A stretch of 64,000 nucleotides of DNA from Conus ventricosus (lineage: Eukaryota > Mollusca > Gastropoda > Neogastropoda > Conidae): assembly GCA_018398815.1 (NCBI GenBank), contig CM031611.1, forward strand, positions 48,037,090-48,101,089, in the 5' to 3' direction. A model generated the notes under the pieces. The model worked only from the letters and a program-made list of their open reading frames with translations, searched no databases and was not told where the DNA came from. This document shows positions 12,248-26,656 of this stretch, one piece after another. The stretch's first letter is position 1; every line of letters starts with the position of its first letter. The translations under genes and the position numbers were made by a program.

Positions 12248-15200
12248 CTGTTGTTGGCCCCGTGAGGAGATGGGGGTTTGCGAGAGAGAAAAAAGGTGAA
12301 TTTTGACATTAGCTCAAGAAAGAAATGCACATTAATTCTCTTTCCTTTTTTCTCTCTCTCTCTCGTCTCTCTCTCACACACAAACACATGCATGCACACA
12401 CGCACACACACACACGCACACACACACAAGCATGCACGCACACACCTAGACACACTCACGCACACACACACACAATCTGCTTGTATCCCCCCGCCCATCC
12501 CCTCTCTTTACAACCCTGCCTTTCATAAACACACACACACAATCTGCTCGCATTCCCCCGCCCATCCCCTCCTTTACAACCCTGCCTTTCATAAACACAC
12601 ACACACAATCTGCTCGCATTCCCCCGCCCATCCCCTCTCTTTACAACCCTGCCTTTCATAAACACACACACACAATCTGCTTGCCTTCCCCCGCCCATCC
12701 CCTCTCTTTACAACTTAACCCTGCCTTTCATAAACACACACACACAATCTGCTCGCATTCCCCCGCCCATCCCCTCTCTTTACAACCCTGCCTTTCATAA
12801 ACACACACACACAATCTGCTTGCCTTCCCCCGCCCATCCCCTCTCCTTACAACCCTGCCTTTCATACACACATATTCATGACACAAGCCATTCAAACATA
12901 AGCAAACACCCATCCTTTACAAAAAATAAATAAACAAACAAACAAAGGAAAACAACACCCACTTTTTTTCTCCCTATTTCCCTTAGAAAAAACAAACAAA
13001 CGAACAAATAAAAACAACCCCAATGAACATTTAACAACAACAACAACAACACTAAAGCGAATACCACAGTCATGACCTCACCCCTGCGGTGACATGGCGG
13101 GGCATGGTTCGGCCCATGAGGAGGTAACCCTCCACCAGGTGGACGCAGTAGTCGACGGAGGAGCCCACCAGGATGGACAGGGACACGGCCTCCACAGCCC
13201 CCATGTGCCACCCCGCCATGAAGAAGATGGCCACCACCAGACTGATCAGGGCTGCAACACCACAATGGACCATGTGTATGTGTGTGTATGTGTGTGTGTG
13301 TGTGTGAGGGGGGAGGGGTCACTGCATGAGAATCACATCAGGTCTTCTCAAAATATTATTATTAATTAGAAAGCGGAGTAGGTGTGTATGTGAGTGCGCA
13401 CTGGGGAGGGGAGGGCGGGTATCGATGTAGGAAAATCACTTAAGCCTTTATAAAATATCATACTAACAATACTGGCAAACCCTGTGTACAGGGTCACTGA
13501 CCATACTGGCACTGGTTTCAATCAAGAGTTGTTAATCATGTTTATTTTATCTCTCTCTCGCTCTCTCCTACACATTGACTGTTATACTTAGAGTAGTCAG
13601 CCCACAGTTTGACAGGCATTGCTTTTCAACACTTTTAGAAACTTCTGAATAAAAGAGCTTCTCTAAAGATTCTGCACCCATAGTTAAATAACTGAAAGGG
13701 AAATGCATTTACTTCTTCTTTTCCATGAATTCAATTAATTTTCTGTCAAACTATACCCGATAACTTGTAAGAAAGATAAACAACAATCAGAATATTGCTT
13801 TTGCACAAATGTCTAAGAACTGAAAGTATCCCAACATGTCGCTGATTGATACCAGGTATACCCAAACATGTTGCTAACTGGAACCAAGTATACCCAATCA
13901 CACCCACACATAATCTCCCTAATCTGGAAGCTACTAAAATGATTTTTTTAATGCTCAGGATTTCTAGTTTACATCATAACACAGGCAGTCAGATAAAATG
14001 TGACACTGGTTGCACTACTGTCACAAAAAGGATGATACATAACAACCACATAATGTGACACTAACACCACAGTCCCACATGGACAATACATAGCAGCCAC
14101 ACAATGTGGCAATCATACCACAAAAAAAAAAAAAAAAAAAAAAAACCACACACACACAATACAGTGACAATGACTTTCTCCACACATCTCCCTGCCTTCA
14201 ACACAGTCACAAATCACATCATGTTGCTTTAAGCCCTGCTGACCACAAAAGCTGTATTAAAAAAAATTTTTAAATGAGAGAATTAAAATGCGAAGTTAAA
14301 ACTCAATGCCAGTTATTTCTTTAAATCAAAAGAAAGGCCAAAAAAAAAAAAAAGAAAAAAAGAAAAGAGTCTGTCGCACTCAAGTTAAAATCAAATCTTC
14401 TCAAAAACATATCCTAAAAGTTAGTTTCAAAGCGTGGTGACCGAGGATGGAAGTTGAAGCAAATCTTAAAAAGAAAGGGTATTGGTTATGCACGACAATA
14501 CAAACAAACAGATTACAGGACAAAACACAATTCTTTTCAACCTCTTCGGTCTTCTTCAGGCAAAACAAACAACATTTAGGACAATGAAAACACAGAACGA
14601 GCGACCACTTCTCATATTCGGCGCAAAATGGGTGTTGGATGAAAACAAGGCCATTGAGAAGGGGACCACGCGAGTTGAAATAATAATGATGACAATAATA
14701 ATAATGGTTACACTGTTTTCTTTCAAAAACTCAAAAATCAAATCCAGGGAACATCCCAGAACAAGGTCTTCCTTGAGCTTGCCGTAAAGTCTTTATGTCT
14801 GACATCATGCAGCTCCCTACATTCAATTACATTCTTGATCCAATGGCGAGACGTTTATCACATGGGATGCAAATGCAGCCACCAAAAAAAAAAAAATGGT
14901 AGCCAGTCCTCACCGATGATGGTGACGGTGATGATGAGCAGCATGAGGACATGCCCAGTGAAGATGGCCACAGAGCACATGCAGACCACCAGGGACAGCA
15001 CCACGCTGTACACCGCACTGTTGACCGCCACCACCTCCATCAGCACCTGGTGCCACCACACACATGTTAATAGGGTCACGCCCTTCCACTTTGGGTCAAT
15101 CACAACTTCACATGGTCAATACATATCCTTTCCATCAAAATTTCCAGGATTTATCAAGTATTTCCTAAGACCCCTGCTCCTACAGCCATCGACCTTCTTC

Positions 15201-16214
15201 TTTGAGTGCAAGTACCTCAGCGGTGTACCGATGACTTTGTTCATTTTATACAGCAAGTGCAGGTACACAGTAGTAACTTGCCCACTGTTACGCCTAGAAG
15301 ACAAATGATTTTTGAACATTTTAGGGCTTGTCATTAAATAATTCAGGAACCTTAAAAAATATCAATAACCTTTTTCTTTTGATTCCATTGTGCAGTTTTC
15401 ATTTGTGATAAGATTAACAAAACAGAGGGTTTTCAGTTGCCAATTTGTTATGCACCGACTGCCATCTAATCTTACATGGTTTTCTCTTTATTCTGCTGAA
15501 CACCCTGAGAATAGCCTTCATTTTGAGGCTATCAGACTTGTCACATGTGAACAATCCAACACTTAACATGTTCATATGTGTAATTCTTCCCCGCATATAT
15601 ACTGATGAACAGTACAAACATTGTAAGCATTCTGAGCACACCTACCTTTCAGACTTTTACATTTTGATTATCAGTTTTACAAATCGCAGAAATTTACAAG
15701 TAGCGTTCATGAATAATCTGCTTGAGCATTTCAAAAGTTAATAACTATGCATGAAAGAGAAGGAAAATCCTGTGGTCTTACTGCGGTCACAGGGTCTAAG
15801 CGGGCTGCATATGTCCCTTTGAGAGGTTAAGAAGGGGTCATGGGGCAACGCCCCAAAACCTGTAGAGTTTTTGCAATTCATGAGCTCTAAAATGGCATTT
15901 CCTGGCACTTATGACATCATTTCAACAGCAGAAATCCTCCACAGTAAAAAGCGCACCATTTAACCAAGAATCATTCCATGTATATACAGCACTATATATA
16001 TATCATGCACGCACGCATGCGAGCACACACACGGCGCACCCCTGAAACGCATACATTCACCCACCAACCTTTTACAACCTTCCCTCCATTCCTAGTTCAC
16101 ACATCCACAACACAGCACAGACTCCCACATCCACATCTCATTCACTGCCTACCCCCTCTCTCCCTACAATATCTTCATAGCACTCACTCTCATCCCAATC
16201 TCTACACGCACGCA

Positions 16215-16246
<32 letters not shown>

Positions 16247-17254
16247 CACACACCACACACACACACACACATCCTCACCCATACCTTTTTCCAGAACTCT
16301 GACGTCTGGTAGATGGACCGCAGGGGGGAGTCTTTACTCAGGATGTTGTCCTTCACGTGAACAACAAACTTCTCCCAGGCCAGGTACTTCTTGTAGGCCT
16401 CAAAGTAACTCTCTCCTTTGGACACCGTCTGTTGTAAAGGTACCAGTCAAAAAATTTTTCTTTTTTTTTAAATGAAAACATACCATTTTAATTGAGATGG
16501 GGAGTTAACTATTGTACTCTGTGATAAGCTAATTATTTTTACCTTGTCAACCTAGCGCAAGTTGTGACCAGTCAGCTCACTCTTTTTGGTCAAATTTCTT
16601 TTGGTTAAAACAGCTGTCACCCCATCGTATGCTTCTGGTATACAGTGCGCTTCCACCTCTGCTTCCTTCCACTCAATGAGACACTAAAGGTTTGTTTTTT
16701 TTTAATTAAAAAAAAATCCCATGTACATAACAGCAATGCTAGCAAGAATGAACAGCCAGGAACTGGAGTTTGACAGTGGAAGCATCATTAGCCATACAGG
16801 GCGAACAGCAACAGACCTCCCCATTTGGATGTCATGTACCGTACTACGTCATGGTTATTCAAAATTCGAAGCAAGAGAAGGAGGGTGCATAAAACAGAAA
16901 AAAATAAGTATACTACAGACTGGTAGTAAGATCTTCTGCAGATAACTTACAACAGTGACAGTCACAAAATGTGGCCAAACAGAGCCTGTAAACTGGTCAG
17001 AACTTTGACATGGTACAGTGCACTACGCGTATACGCCAAACATGGAATTCGATATGCCAGCAAGGAAAAAAATACATGTATACATACATGTAAACAATTG
17101 CAGATGCACATGCAAGCACAGCAGATGCAAACATGCACACACACACACACACACAGATTCAAACACACACACACACACACCAACACACACAAGCGCACAC
17201 ACACACACACACAAACACGCATGCACACACACAACAGGTGCGTATGCACAAATA

Positions 17255-17303
<49 letters not shown>

Positions 17304-20300
17304 GTGTCACCAACCGACTCAAAGGCGAAGGCCAGCCAAATGATCTTGCCCTCTGCACTGACACTGGCCTCTGCATGAGAGGGAGCCTCATGATTGTAAA
17401 TAGTCAATGTCTTGGGCAAGTTCCTGCACTCGCTGATACTATCCAACAAATGGCTCAGAGCATGGGGTAAATCTGAAACAAAAATGAAAAAAAGGTGACA
17501 CTGTTGCTGATTCGCCTCAGCGATGCTCAGTGGTGCCTGCTCTGATCCAACAAATGCAGGTCACCTACTATCACCTATCCTAGAGTCTTGAAGACCATTG
17601 GGGTGCCACGGAAGACTTTGCAACCAGCTTCCTCCACTCCTCCCAGTTCTCAGACACTCTTTTAGGCAGTTAGCTGAGTGTGAGGCCAGTCCATGCACTG
17701 ATGTTGTCCTCCCATCTCTTTCTTTGTCTTCCTTTCCTTCTGCCTCCTTGCACAGTTCATTTTTGAATGGTTTTGGCAAGTCCTGTTGATCTTAATACAA
17801 TGACCATACCATCTCATTTCCCTTCTTTTCACGGTGGATAACAGGTCTTTGTACAGTCCAATGGCTTGCCTTACTCTACTCTGGACCTCCAAGTTGGTGA
17901 TGTGGTCTGTGTGTGATTATGAGTGCCAAGGATCGTCCAGACCCTTGGTCACCTACTAAGCTCCTTGCAAACAACAATAATTCCTTACTCATAGAACCAG
18001 CATGAGTGAGTATTTCCGCCTTCTGCTGGGCATCATCATGCCCATCCAATGACAGTTTCCACAAATTCCAGGAGCTTCTTGTGCCGATGATTTTGACACA
18101 AACTCACCATGGATTCAGAAATGGAGAGGAAACTGAAACTGATGTCACAGCCAGAGCACCAAATAAAGGCCCACAGAATAACAAATAATCTGTGCCTGCA
18201 TCCAAAGATATGCTGAAGTGTAGAATACATCAGTAATGTACAAAAGGAGCAAAGATAACAAAGACATGTATGAATATGAAGACTTCACAGAAGATAGTCT
18301 GAACACACAAAAAAAGCATTTTGTCAAAAAAATATAAACATAATTTTCCAGGAAAAAAAAAGTCTTTTTAAAAAATAAAGCTTAAGATCAAAACCTGGAA
18401 TCACTACACTTTAGAGTCATTCACAAGATTATTTCTCAAAGTGCTCTATAATTTTGATACCATGGATATAACACAATCACAACTTTCTATTCCCATATTG
18501 GTCCAAACAATCAAAGCTGAAGTATGGAAACAAAAGTGCTTTTCAAGTTTCTGGAAATCCAATGACAAAGTGTAAATCAAATATAGTTCCAAAGGTGGAA
18601 ACATGCAATCCTTAAAAAAACAGTCTTCACATGGAGGGAGTCTCAGAATCTGTCTGGAACATGGAGAAAAACAACAACAAACAGTTCCAGTGAACACACA
18701 CACACACAGCACACGCACACGCATGCAGGCATGCGCACACACTCACACACAAGTATTGGAAGAGTCTGTGATGAGACTATATATTGACTGCTGGTCAGGA
18801 GGGGGGACATATGAAGGAGAGGAGGGGGGGGGGGGTCTTTAGTCGGTGTTTATACGGTAAGCCTTCATTATGGTCTTTTTTTAATGGATCTTTCTTGGGA
18901 GAATCTTTTTTGGGAAATCTTTCTTTGATGGGTCATAATCTGAGAGTCTTTCTCAGGCGAGTCTTTACTGGGAGAGAATCTTTCTTGGGAGGGTCTTTGT
19001 TGGGGAATCCTTCTTGAGAGCCACTTTGTTGGGACGGTCTGTTACAGGGAGGGAGTCTTTCTTGGAAAGATCTTTGTTGAGAGGGTCTGTACTGGATGAG
19101 TCTTTCCAAATGAAATCAAGAGTCAGCTGATATCCACTTAAATAGAAATTCAGTTTTAATATCTGACACAAGACACAATGACTGAATGAGGGTTTAGCAG
19201 AGGGTTAGCACGGATGAAACATTTCAAAATTGTAACTGAAACAGGTTGTAACCATTAAAAATGCGTGTTCTTGACACGTCACGGACAGTCATATATACTA
19301 TAAAAGACAATTCCCTCACAGTAACACACACAAAATTACACACACACACACACACACACAAAATCCCTACACTTACGGCGTGGCAGACACTGGGCACTAC
19401 CATTCTTGACCAGTTCCATGTTGTCAGCAAAGGCATGACAGACACGGCACAGTTCTCGCAGGTGATCCATTTTGAGGTTCTGCAGGTCGCCCACCTCGTC
19501 AGCAAAACGCTGGTCAAACGTCGCCTTGCCCTTTAAGGAAGCATGGGTACTCGGTCACATCATCTACACAACCCCCTCATCAGCAAAATGCTGGTCAAAT
19601 ATCACTTTGCCATACGGAAACATGGGTACCCAGTCACACTTCTACACAAACCCCTCATCAGCAAAATGCTGATCAAAATATCGCCTTGCTCTAAGGAATC
19701 ATGGGTGCTTAAGTCACACACCTACACAACCACGTCATCAGCAAAATGCTGGACAAATGTCGTCTTGCCCTAAAGAAACAGGGGTACTCAAATCACATAT
19801 CTACACAAACCCCTTATCAGCAAAATCCTGATCAAATGTCACCTTGCCCTTGAGAAAAATATGTACTCTGTCCTTCATCTATACCTCCACCTTGCTGGCA
19901 AAATGCTAGCCATGTATGACCTTGCCCAGGGGTAACATGTCATCTATTCCCACGCTTCATTAGGAAAACACAGGTCAAAGGTGGCCTTGCCATAAAAAAA
20001 AAACCTTTTGTATCAGCTACACATCTACACCCCCACCTTGTCAGCTGAATGCTGTTTGGATACAGCCTTGCCCTAGTGAAACACAAATCACACATTATTC
20101 TCCATACCAACACTCCCTTATCACCTCATTAAAAATGCTGGTAAATGAAGACTTGTCAAAGGGAACTCAACAACTCCCACAGTTTATCAGCAAAATACCA
20201 GTAAAACATTGTTCACATAACCATGCCTGCTCATGTCAAAGTTATGAAGATGCAAGTATGTATATCTACATATCTGTGCATCTGTTGACTGCTGTCTTGT

Positions 20301-23300
20301 GTCCTGGAATGTTTGAGCGCACGTATGCTCGATCATCTGCTTGTGTTGTGCATGTACATTACCCTCATGACAGCTTAAAAAAATTGGGTGCTATAAGTAT
20401 TCAACAATATCTTTAAATGCCACTCTTCTTTTTCTTTCTTTTTAATCATCAGTTGTGCTTCAGTGTTCTTTGTCAAGTCTGTGTCTCATGGACCTGGTTG
20501 AAGCTAGAAAATATCATGAAAGGAAGCACAGAGTACAAGCCTGTCATAAAGACTCAGATCAGAATGAAACTCTAAAGTCTGAAATTCTGTGGCTCATCTG
20601 GCTGGATCTGCTCTTATGGTAACCTCGGTTTAAATTTTTTCCATTCAATTTCCATGCGTCAAGGTGGGGCTTACATTAAGGCACTGGCAAGATTTCATGG
20701 GCAAAGTCAGTGGATGGATACAGGTGTGCCTCAAGCAGGAGAAACTCTCTCACGCTGGCTCCGCTGCAATGAAATTTTCGTTTTCAGTCGGGGAGTGATA
20801 GGTAGTGAGACACTAGAACAGACTCCACTGAACATCAAAAATGAGCCCACAGCAATGCAGTGTCTCTTCTGGAGATTGCCTCATGAAACTTACCACTGAA
20901 TGCTCCCAGTGGACTGCAGTGCCCAAGCTGTGACACCACACACCAGGATGTGGCTGTGTTTGGGTTTGCCAGAATGAACGCAGAGGAGCTATGCCTCTGA
21001 GAAGGCAAGAAGATGCCATAGGAAAAAAGAAACCACACGAATACACACTCTACTTTCACCAAAAAGAAAAAATCTTTCTCCTCAGAAGTACTCTTCCCCA
21101 CCTCCCCTCCCCCCACCCCACCCCACCTGCTTCCCTGCCCTTTCTCACCTTGTACTCGTTCAGCACGTGGCCCTCATGAGACACACCATCACGGTTCACG
21201 CCAGTGATGCCAAACACACACGTACACCGTGGCATCAGACTGCAAGATGGGGCGGTTCTTGATGTTGTTGCAGTTCTGTTGTTTGCAAGAGTTGTAGCCC
21301 ACCCCCACTGATTTGCTTCTGCCACCTTCCGTGTTTCCTTGTGGAGAGTTGTCTTCATGTTGCCTCTCTGGAGGACAGCAGAGGACAAAGGTTGGGGGCA
21401 ACATCTCCAGACACCACACAGCGGTGACAGGAATGAAACATGGCTCCATCGACTAAACCCACTAATCTTGATCCACGCGTGATGGATCAACCCACAGTCA
21501 AAAACCCAGTGAACAAAATACAAACTCGATCAGTCTAAAGCAAGAAAAAGTGCAGTCCCTAAGTCAAACTGTCCTCTATGCACTGAGCTATTCTGGTATA
21601 TGGCATTTTCTGTTGTTCTTGCACTTACAGTCTGTTTGCTGGTTGACATCTGTGACTGAAACTTTTTACTTCATTACACTGGTTTTGTGCATCATGTTCT
21701 GCTCATGTAAAGTAATGTTGGCTATGCCAACCATCCCTTTACTCTGAGGACACTTTGTCACAATTCATCTGTGTTGCACAGGATCAGAGAAAAATAAAAG
21801 TCATCGCCTTGTGCCACACCAACAAATATAGCAGTCAATAAAATGCTGCCTTGTGCCATACTTACAAATATTACAGTTATCAAACATGCTGCCTTGCATA
21901 CATACAAATATTTAAACTATACAAGTAATTAGTACTGTCATCCTATGTCCACAGTACATCAGTTTCGTGTGCTATGTCCTAATATGGTTACAGAAATGTT
22001 CACTTCCTTGTCATACCCATGAAACATGTATATCTTATTAGTATAGGCTACATTACCCTGTCAGATCATAGAAATGTTAAATTTCTGACCATACTCTGAA
22101 ATTTCAAATGACATCATATAGTATGCATCATCCTGTTAAATTGTTTGTCACACAAAAATTTTACATCACATCTGGATAGCATGAATTATCCTCTCTTGGT
22201 CACACAAACATTCGAACTTACTGTCGTCACGCTGGCAAATTTCTCTAAATGTCAAAACAGCGTGCATTGTCCCCTCTTGCTTTCAAACATTTTTTTTAAG
22301 TTATCATCATACTCTGATATATTTCAGTTTACATCAGTATTATCCTCTCTTGGTCATACAGATGTCTAATTTATTGTCATACCACTGACAAATTTCAGTT
22401 TATGTCAGTACAATCCTCTCTTGGTCATACAAATGTCTAATTTATTGTCATGCAACTGACAAATTTCAGTTTATGTCAGTGTAGTGTGCATCCTCTTCCC
22501 ACCACCACTGAAATCTAAAATTCCTTACGATATCCATGGAATTTTCTTTTATCTCTATTGTACGTATAGTATCCATCACAGTCTTTTCATGGTCACAGAT
22601 ATGGTACATTTCCTGTCAGACTGAAATTTTTACAACACAGTCTTTCATGTGCTAATCCATCTCTGCCATTTAAATTTTACATCACATCCTGTTTTTTTAC
22701 ACAATGCATCTAATCAGTAATGAAACACCACTGATGTTTTTCACTGATTATATAAAATATGACTTTCTAACATCATATCATCAAAATCATGGAAAACACT
22801 TCAGGCAAAAGGACTGACTGTTCATGGAATGGAAGTGAAACAGAAGAAATACTAAATGAAAGTGTTGCAAAAGTGTGCTTATCAGAATACATAATACTCA
22901 TAGTTATTACCACCCGCCTGATTTTCTAATCTTAGAGATTTCTTTTCTCAAACAGATGCCTGACAAAACTGTAACGTTTTGTGATGACATTACTGACTTT
23001 TATCATACACTTCACAAACTGCGATTACAGTGGTGCGGCTTTGATCACCTTCTCTTAAAATGAACACTCTCAAACTTGACCTGGCAGTATCACTACATAA
23101 CAACTTGTATCTTTTATGCTGGGTATGAAAAGCAACTAAGAAATTTACCGGGACTGAGTCATATATGATACGATAAAAGAGAGCGCTCATGACAACTCTC
23201 TCTTGTAACGGGCACAGCATTCCAAAGGTAACACAAACAAAGTTTCAACTTGAGGCAAAACCATAAGTTTGATATATTTAAAATCAGGAATAAGATAAAC

Positions 23301-26300
23301 TGACAATTTTACACACCCTTTCCCTTCACTTTTTGTGAAAGTACTGCAACCCTGAAGCCCTTTTTCTCAAAATGGCTTCCATACTACTATGGCACTTCGA
23401 AGAATCATAAGTTCAAAGAATCATAACATTTTCCACCACTTCAACGCACAGAAATCCCTCATACACCATTAAAAAGGTCTTTCTCTCCTCTTTCTATTTT
23501 AAGTTTATCTCAGTATCTTCAAAATGTAAATGTATCATTTGGAGGAGGGGGAACACTGATTCACTTATGATCAAACAAATGTCCTTCATTCTTCAAAAAA
23601 CATATCCATAGTATATTTCCTACACAAATGATGAACAATTTGCTTCAGAATCTAGCACAGTAAAACAATTTAACAAACAAATTATAATAACATTAAAAGG
23701 AAAAAGAAATAACACACTTACAGAGATTCCAAATCCGAAAGGTATCCCCCAAAATAACCAATAAAGCAGAACAGAATAACTAAGCATCCATAATTATCCA
23801 ACACAAGAAACACTCATCAAAATCAAACCCAGAGAATGTTAAAAAAAAAACGAAACCAGACGCTTTGAACACTGCATTAGCATTCTAGAAGGGACAGTCT
23901 CCCTATGTAACTGTTTCTGTTACTGAAGACTTTGTGGACAGAAAACAGCAAACCCACTGTAATGTGCTACAATCACACAAGACAGGAGATAATGGAAAAG
24001 TAAGCAACAGAAAGTTAGAAAGAAACACAACTCTAACATTGTCAAGAAAGACCACTGCTCACCACCAAAATGACTCGGCAGCAGTGCGACTGGATAAACT
24101 ATTAATAGCCTCCCCTGAGGACAGCTGACGCTATGGTATTGACAGCTCAAGCCTGTGTGTACACTACTGAGCAGATCTGAAGAAAACTGTCAAGCAGAAG
24201 AGAAGGAGAGCTGAGAAGAGAAAACATTTAGAGTAAATGGGTGGAATGACCCATCTGTACAGTGAACCAACCCAACACATCATCTGCTGAATGCCTGAAG
24301 CCGAAGAAGACTTTCTATTATCATTACTGTTGTCAGATCTGAGTCAAAATTTTGCAAGCATCTGGTTGATGAGAAATGTTATTTATTTAGAAAGAAATCT
24401 GTAATGTTCCTGTTTTAGTTCAACCCTCTCTTTACACCTCAGCTTTCTCTGTGACAGCTGCACAGAACAAGAACATCCACAGTTCTGCAGCAACAATCAG
24501 GTACATCACACTGTCACAACCAGTGACCACTAACATCTCATCCCAATCTTCCACTGCATCTTCATAACCCGCACCAACACCACCACCACCCCACCCCCCA
24601 TTCCCCTACCTCCCTCTCCATCCCCTTAAGTTCCTGTTAAGTCCCCTCCCCTCCTTCAATTGTGTTCATGCTCAACCATGCTCATGTATGTTTGCAGATT
24701 TTCATCCAGTCTCTCGTAACATACATTTTTCTCTTGTTCAATCAAATTTTTCATTTTGTTTCAAACTCAAAAAATAATGCAACAATTAGGAAAACGAACT
24801 TTTTTCGATGCATTCCAAAATTCTGAAATTTTCTGAAGCATTCCAAATTCCAAAATTTGGTTTTAAACATTCTGAAGCATTCCAAATTCCAAAATTTGGT
24901 TTTTAAACATTCTGCAAGAGTAAACATTATCTGAGGTATTCCACATTTCTACAAGTCTTCCAGGCATTCCACATTCGTATTATTTTCTAATACATTCCAT
25001 ATTTCTCCAAGTTAAAACAAATCTACACAGCTGGTGCTGTTTTTTGTTTTTATTTTTCTTTCTTTACTGAAAACAGAAGCAGCAGAACTGGCAGATCAAC
25101 TACTCTGAGATGAAGACATAAAAGGCAGAAATAACAGAAAAATTATTTTGAAATGAAGACATCAACTGCATAAAAAACCATCGGGAGGAGACTAATATAT
25201 AAACTGCAGCAGTAATAAATTTTTAAATGAATCTATTAAGAAAAAGTGAAAGAAAAATCGTCTTAAATGTCAATGGTGTCACCAAAAATTAGGGGTTTGG
25301 CATTAATGACATTTGTACACAATAAAGGGTTACATGATCTGGCCATAAACCAGAGATAAATATAGTATATTTAATCAGTTGCACACTGAAGGCTACAGGA
25401 AAATGTTAGCAGTACAGTTCGTGGTAAGTCTTAGATAAGTTATAAAATCATACATTACTTTCACAATCATAACTAGTTTACAAACAAAGAAACGATCTAT
25501 ATAAAACAGATTTATAGGTTGAGAACAATACTAAGAAAAGCAAGGAAGCAATGTTTGACGTCGAATCAATCACACAACTCAATGACTCTCTACATCCTTA
25601 CAAACACTCGCACAGCTGCAGGCTTGTGCCATAATTTCCTGAGAACAACACAAACTTTCTCCTCAAATTCAGACCAGGATGCCCTCTATCACATGGAAAG
25701 TGTATGCTGCCCCTGAGATGTGGAATCTGAATCAGGCAACTGGACAAGAAAACTAGCTGTGGGAGACTTGATTCTGAGCTGGAAGTAAAATATGAAGTGA
25801 CAGTTCAGAAAGGGAAGAATAGAAATAATGCGAGTCGCGGACTCCCGCTGGGAGGTCGTGGGTTCGAATCCCATCAGAGGCATGTGGTTTTTTCTGCCCG
25901 ACCGGCTCCTACCCAGAGTTGAGTTTGCTGCGGACTCAGTTGGGAAGACTGGGACCACACAGTCGAGTTTCATCCACTTAATGGATGCGTTTCTGAGAGT
26001 GTTGCTCAAATTTCCTGACCAACACTGCAGGTGCCTGTATCTCTCGGGCCTGGTTGAACGCCAGGATATATTATGAAAGGAAGCGTAGATACAGCCCTGT
26101 CATGTAGTCTCAGACCGAAATGGAAATCCGTAGCATCATCTTAATCATCCTCATTCCCATTGATCACATTAAAAAAAAAAAAGTCTCAAATTCTGTGGCC
26201 CTTCATGCCCTGCTCTCATGGTGACCTCAATTCGATGTCCTCATCCACGTCTGTGGCCTTGGTTTGCTTCCGTCGGGTCACCGGTATCGCGAGTCCATGG

Positions 26301-26624
26301 GGCTGTCGTTGACGGACGTGGTGGCGCCCTCCGGAGGGAGAGCTCACTCACGCCGGCTCCGCGACTAAGCAATTATTGTCGTCAGTAGGGGCTTAGTAGG
26401 TGGTGTCCTGCGTATGTTAGATCAGAACAGGCGCCACTGAATACCACCGAAGTGACTCGGCAGCAGTGCAGTGTCTCCTCCGGTGGTTGCCTCTTGACTT
26501 GACATTGACTGCTCCCTGTGGATTGCGGTGCCGGGGCTGCGGCGGGGCCGGCCGGGCTATGGCTGTGGACGGGTGTCGGAATGAGCGCGTGGGTGCACTG
26601 CCTCTGAGGTGACGCAGAGGTTGG

Positions 26625-26656
<32 letters not shown>

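Larger units (their letters stand above)
17473..19376 (-). other. Disp3 intron 11
   Basis: GT-AG intron of 1,904 bp. It holds a decayed LINE tail (17480-17892), a (CA)n near 18697-18750 and a degenerate short tandem array at 18880-19095. No extra exon is required by phase. Confidence 0.8.

Noticed and set aside
19472..19773. Short plus-strand frames over the exon 11 array
   Set aside because: They are antisense translations of the exon 11 boundary repeats.
25689..26009. 106-codon minus-strand frame with MGFEPTTSQ
   Set aside because: This wording is the typical translation of a tRNA-like B box within a SINE; not a protein.
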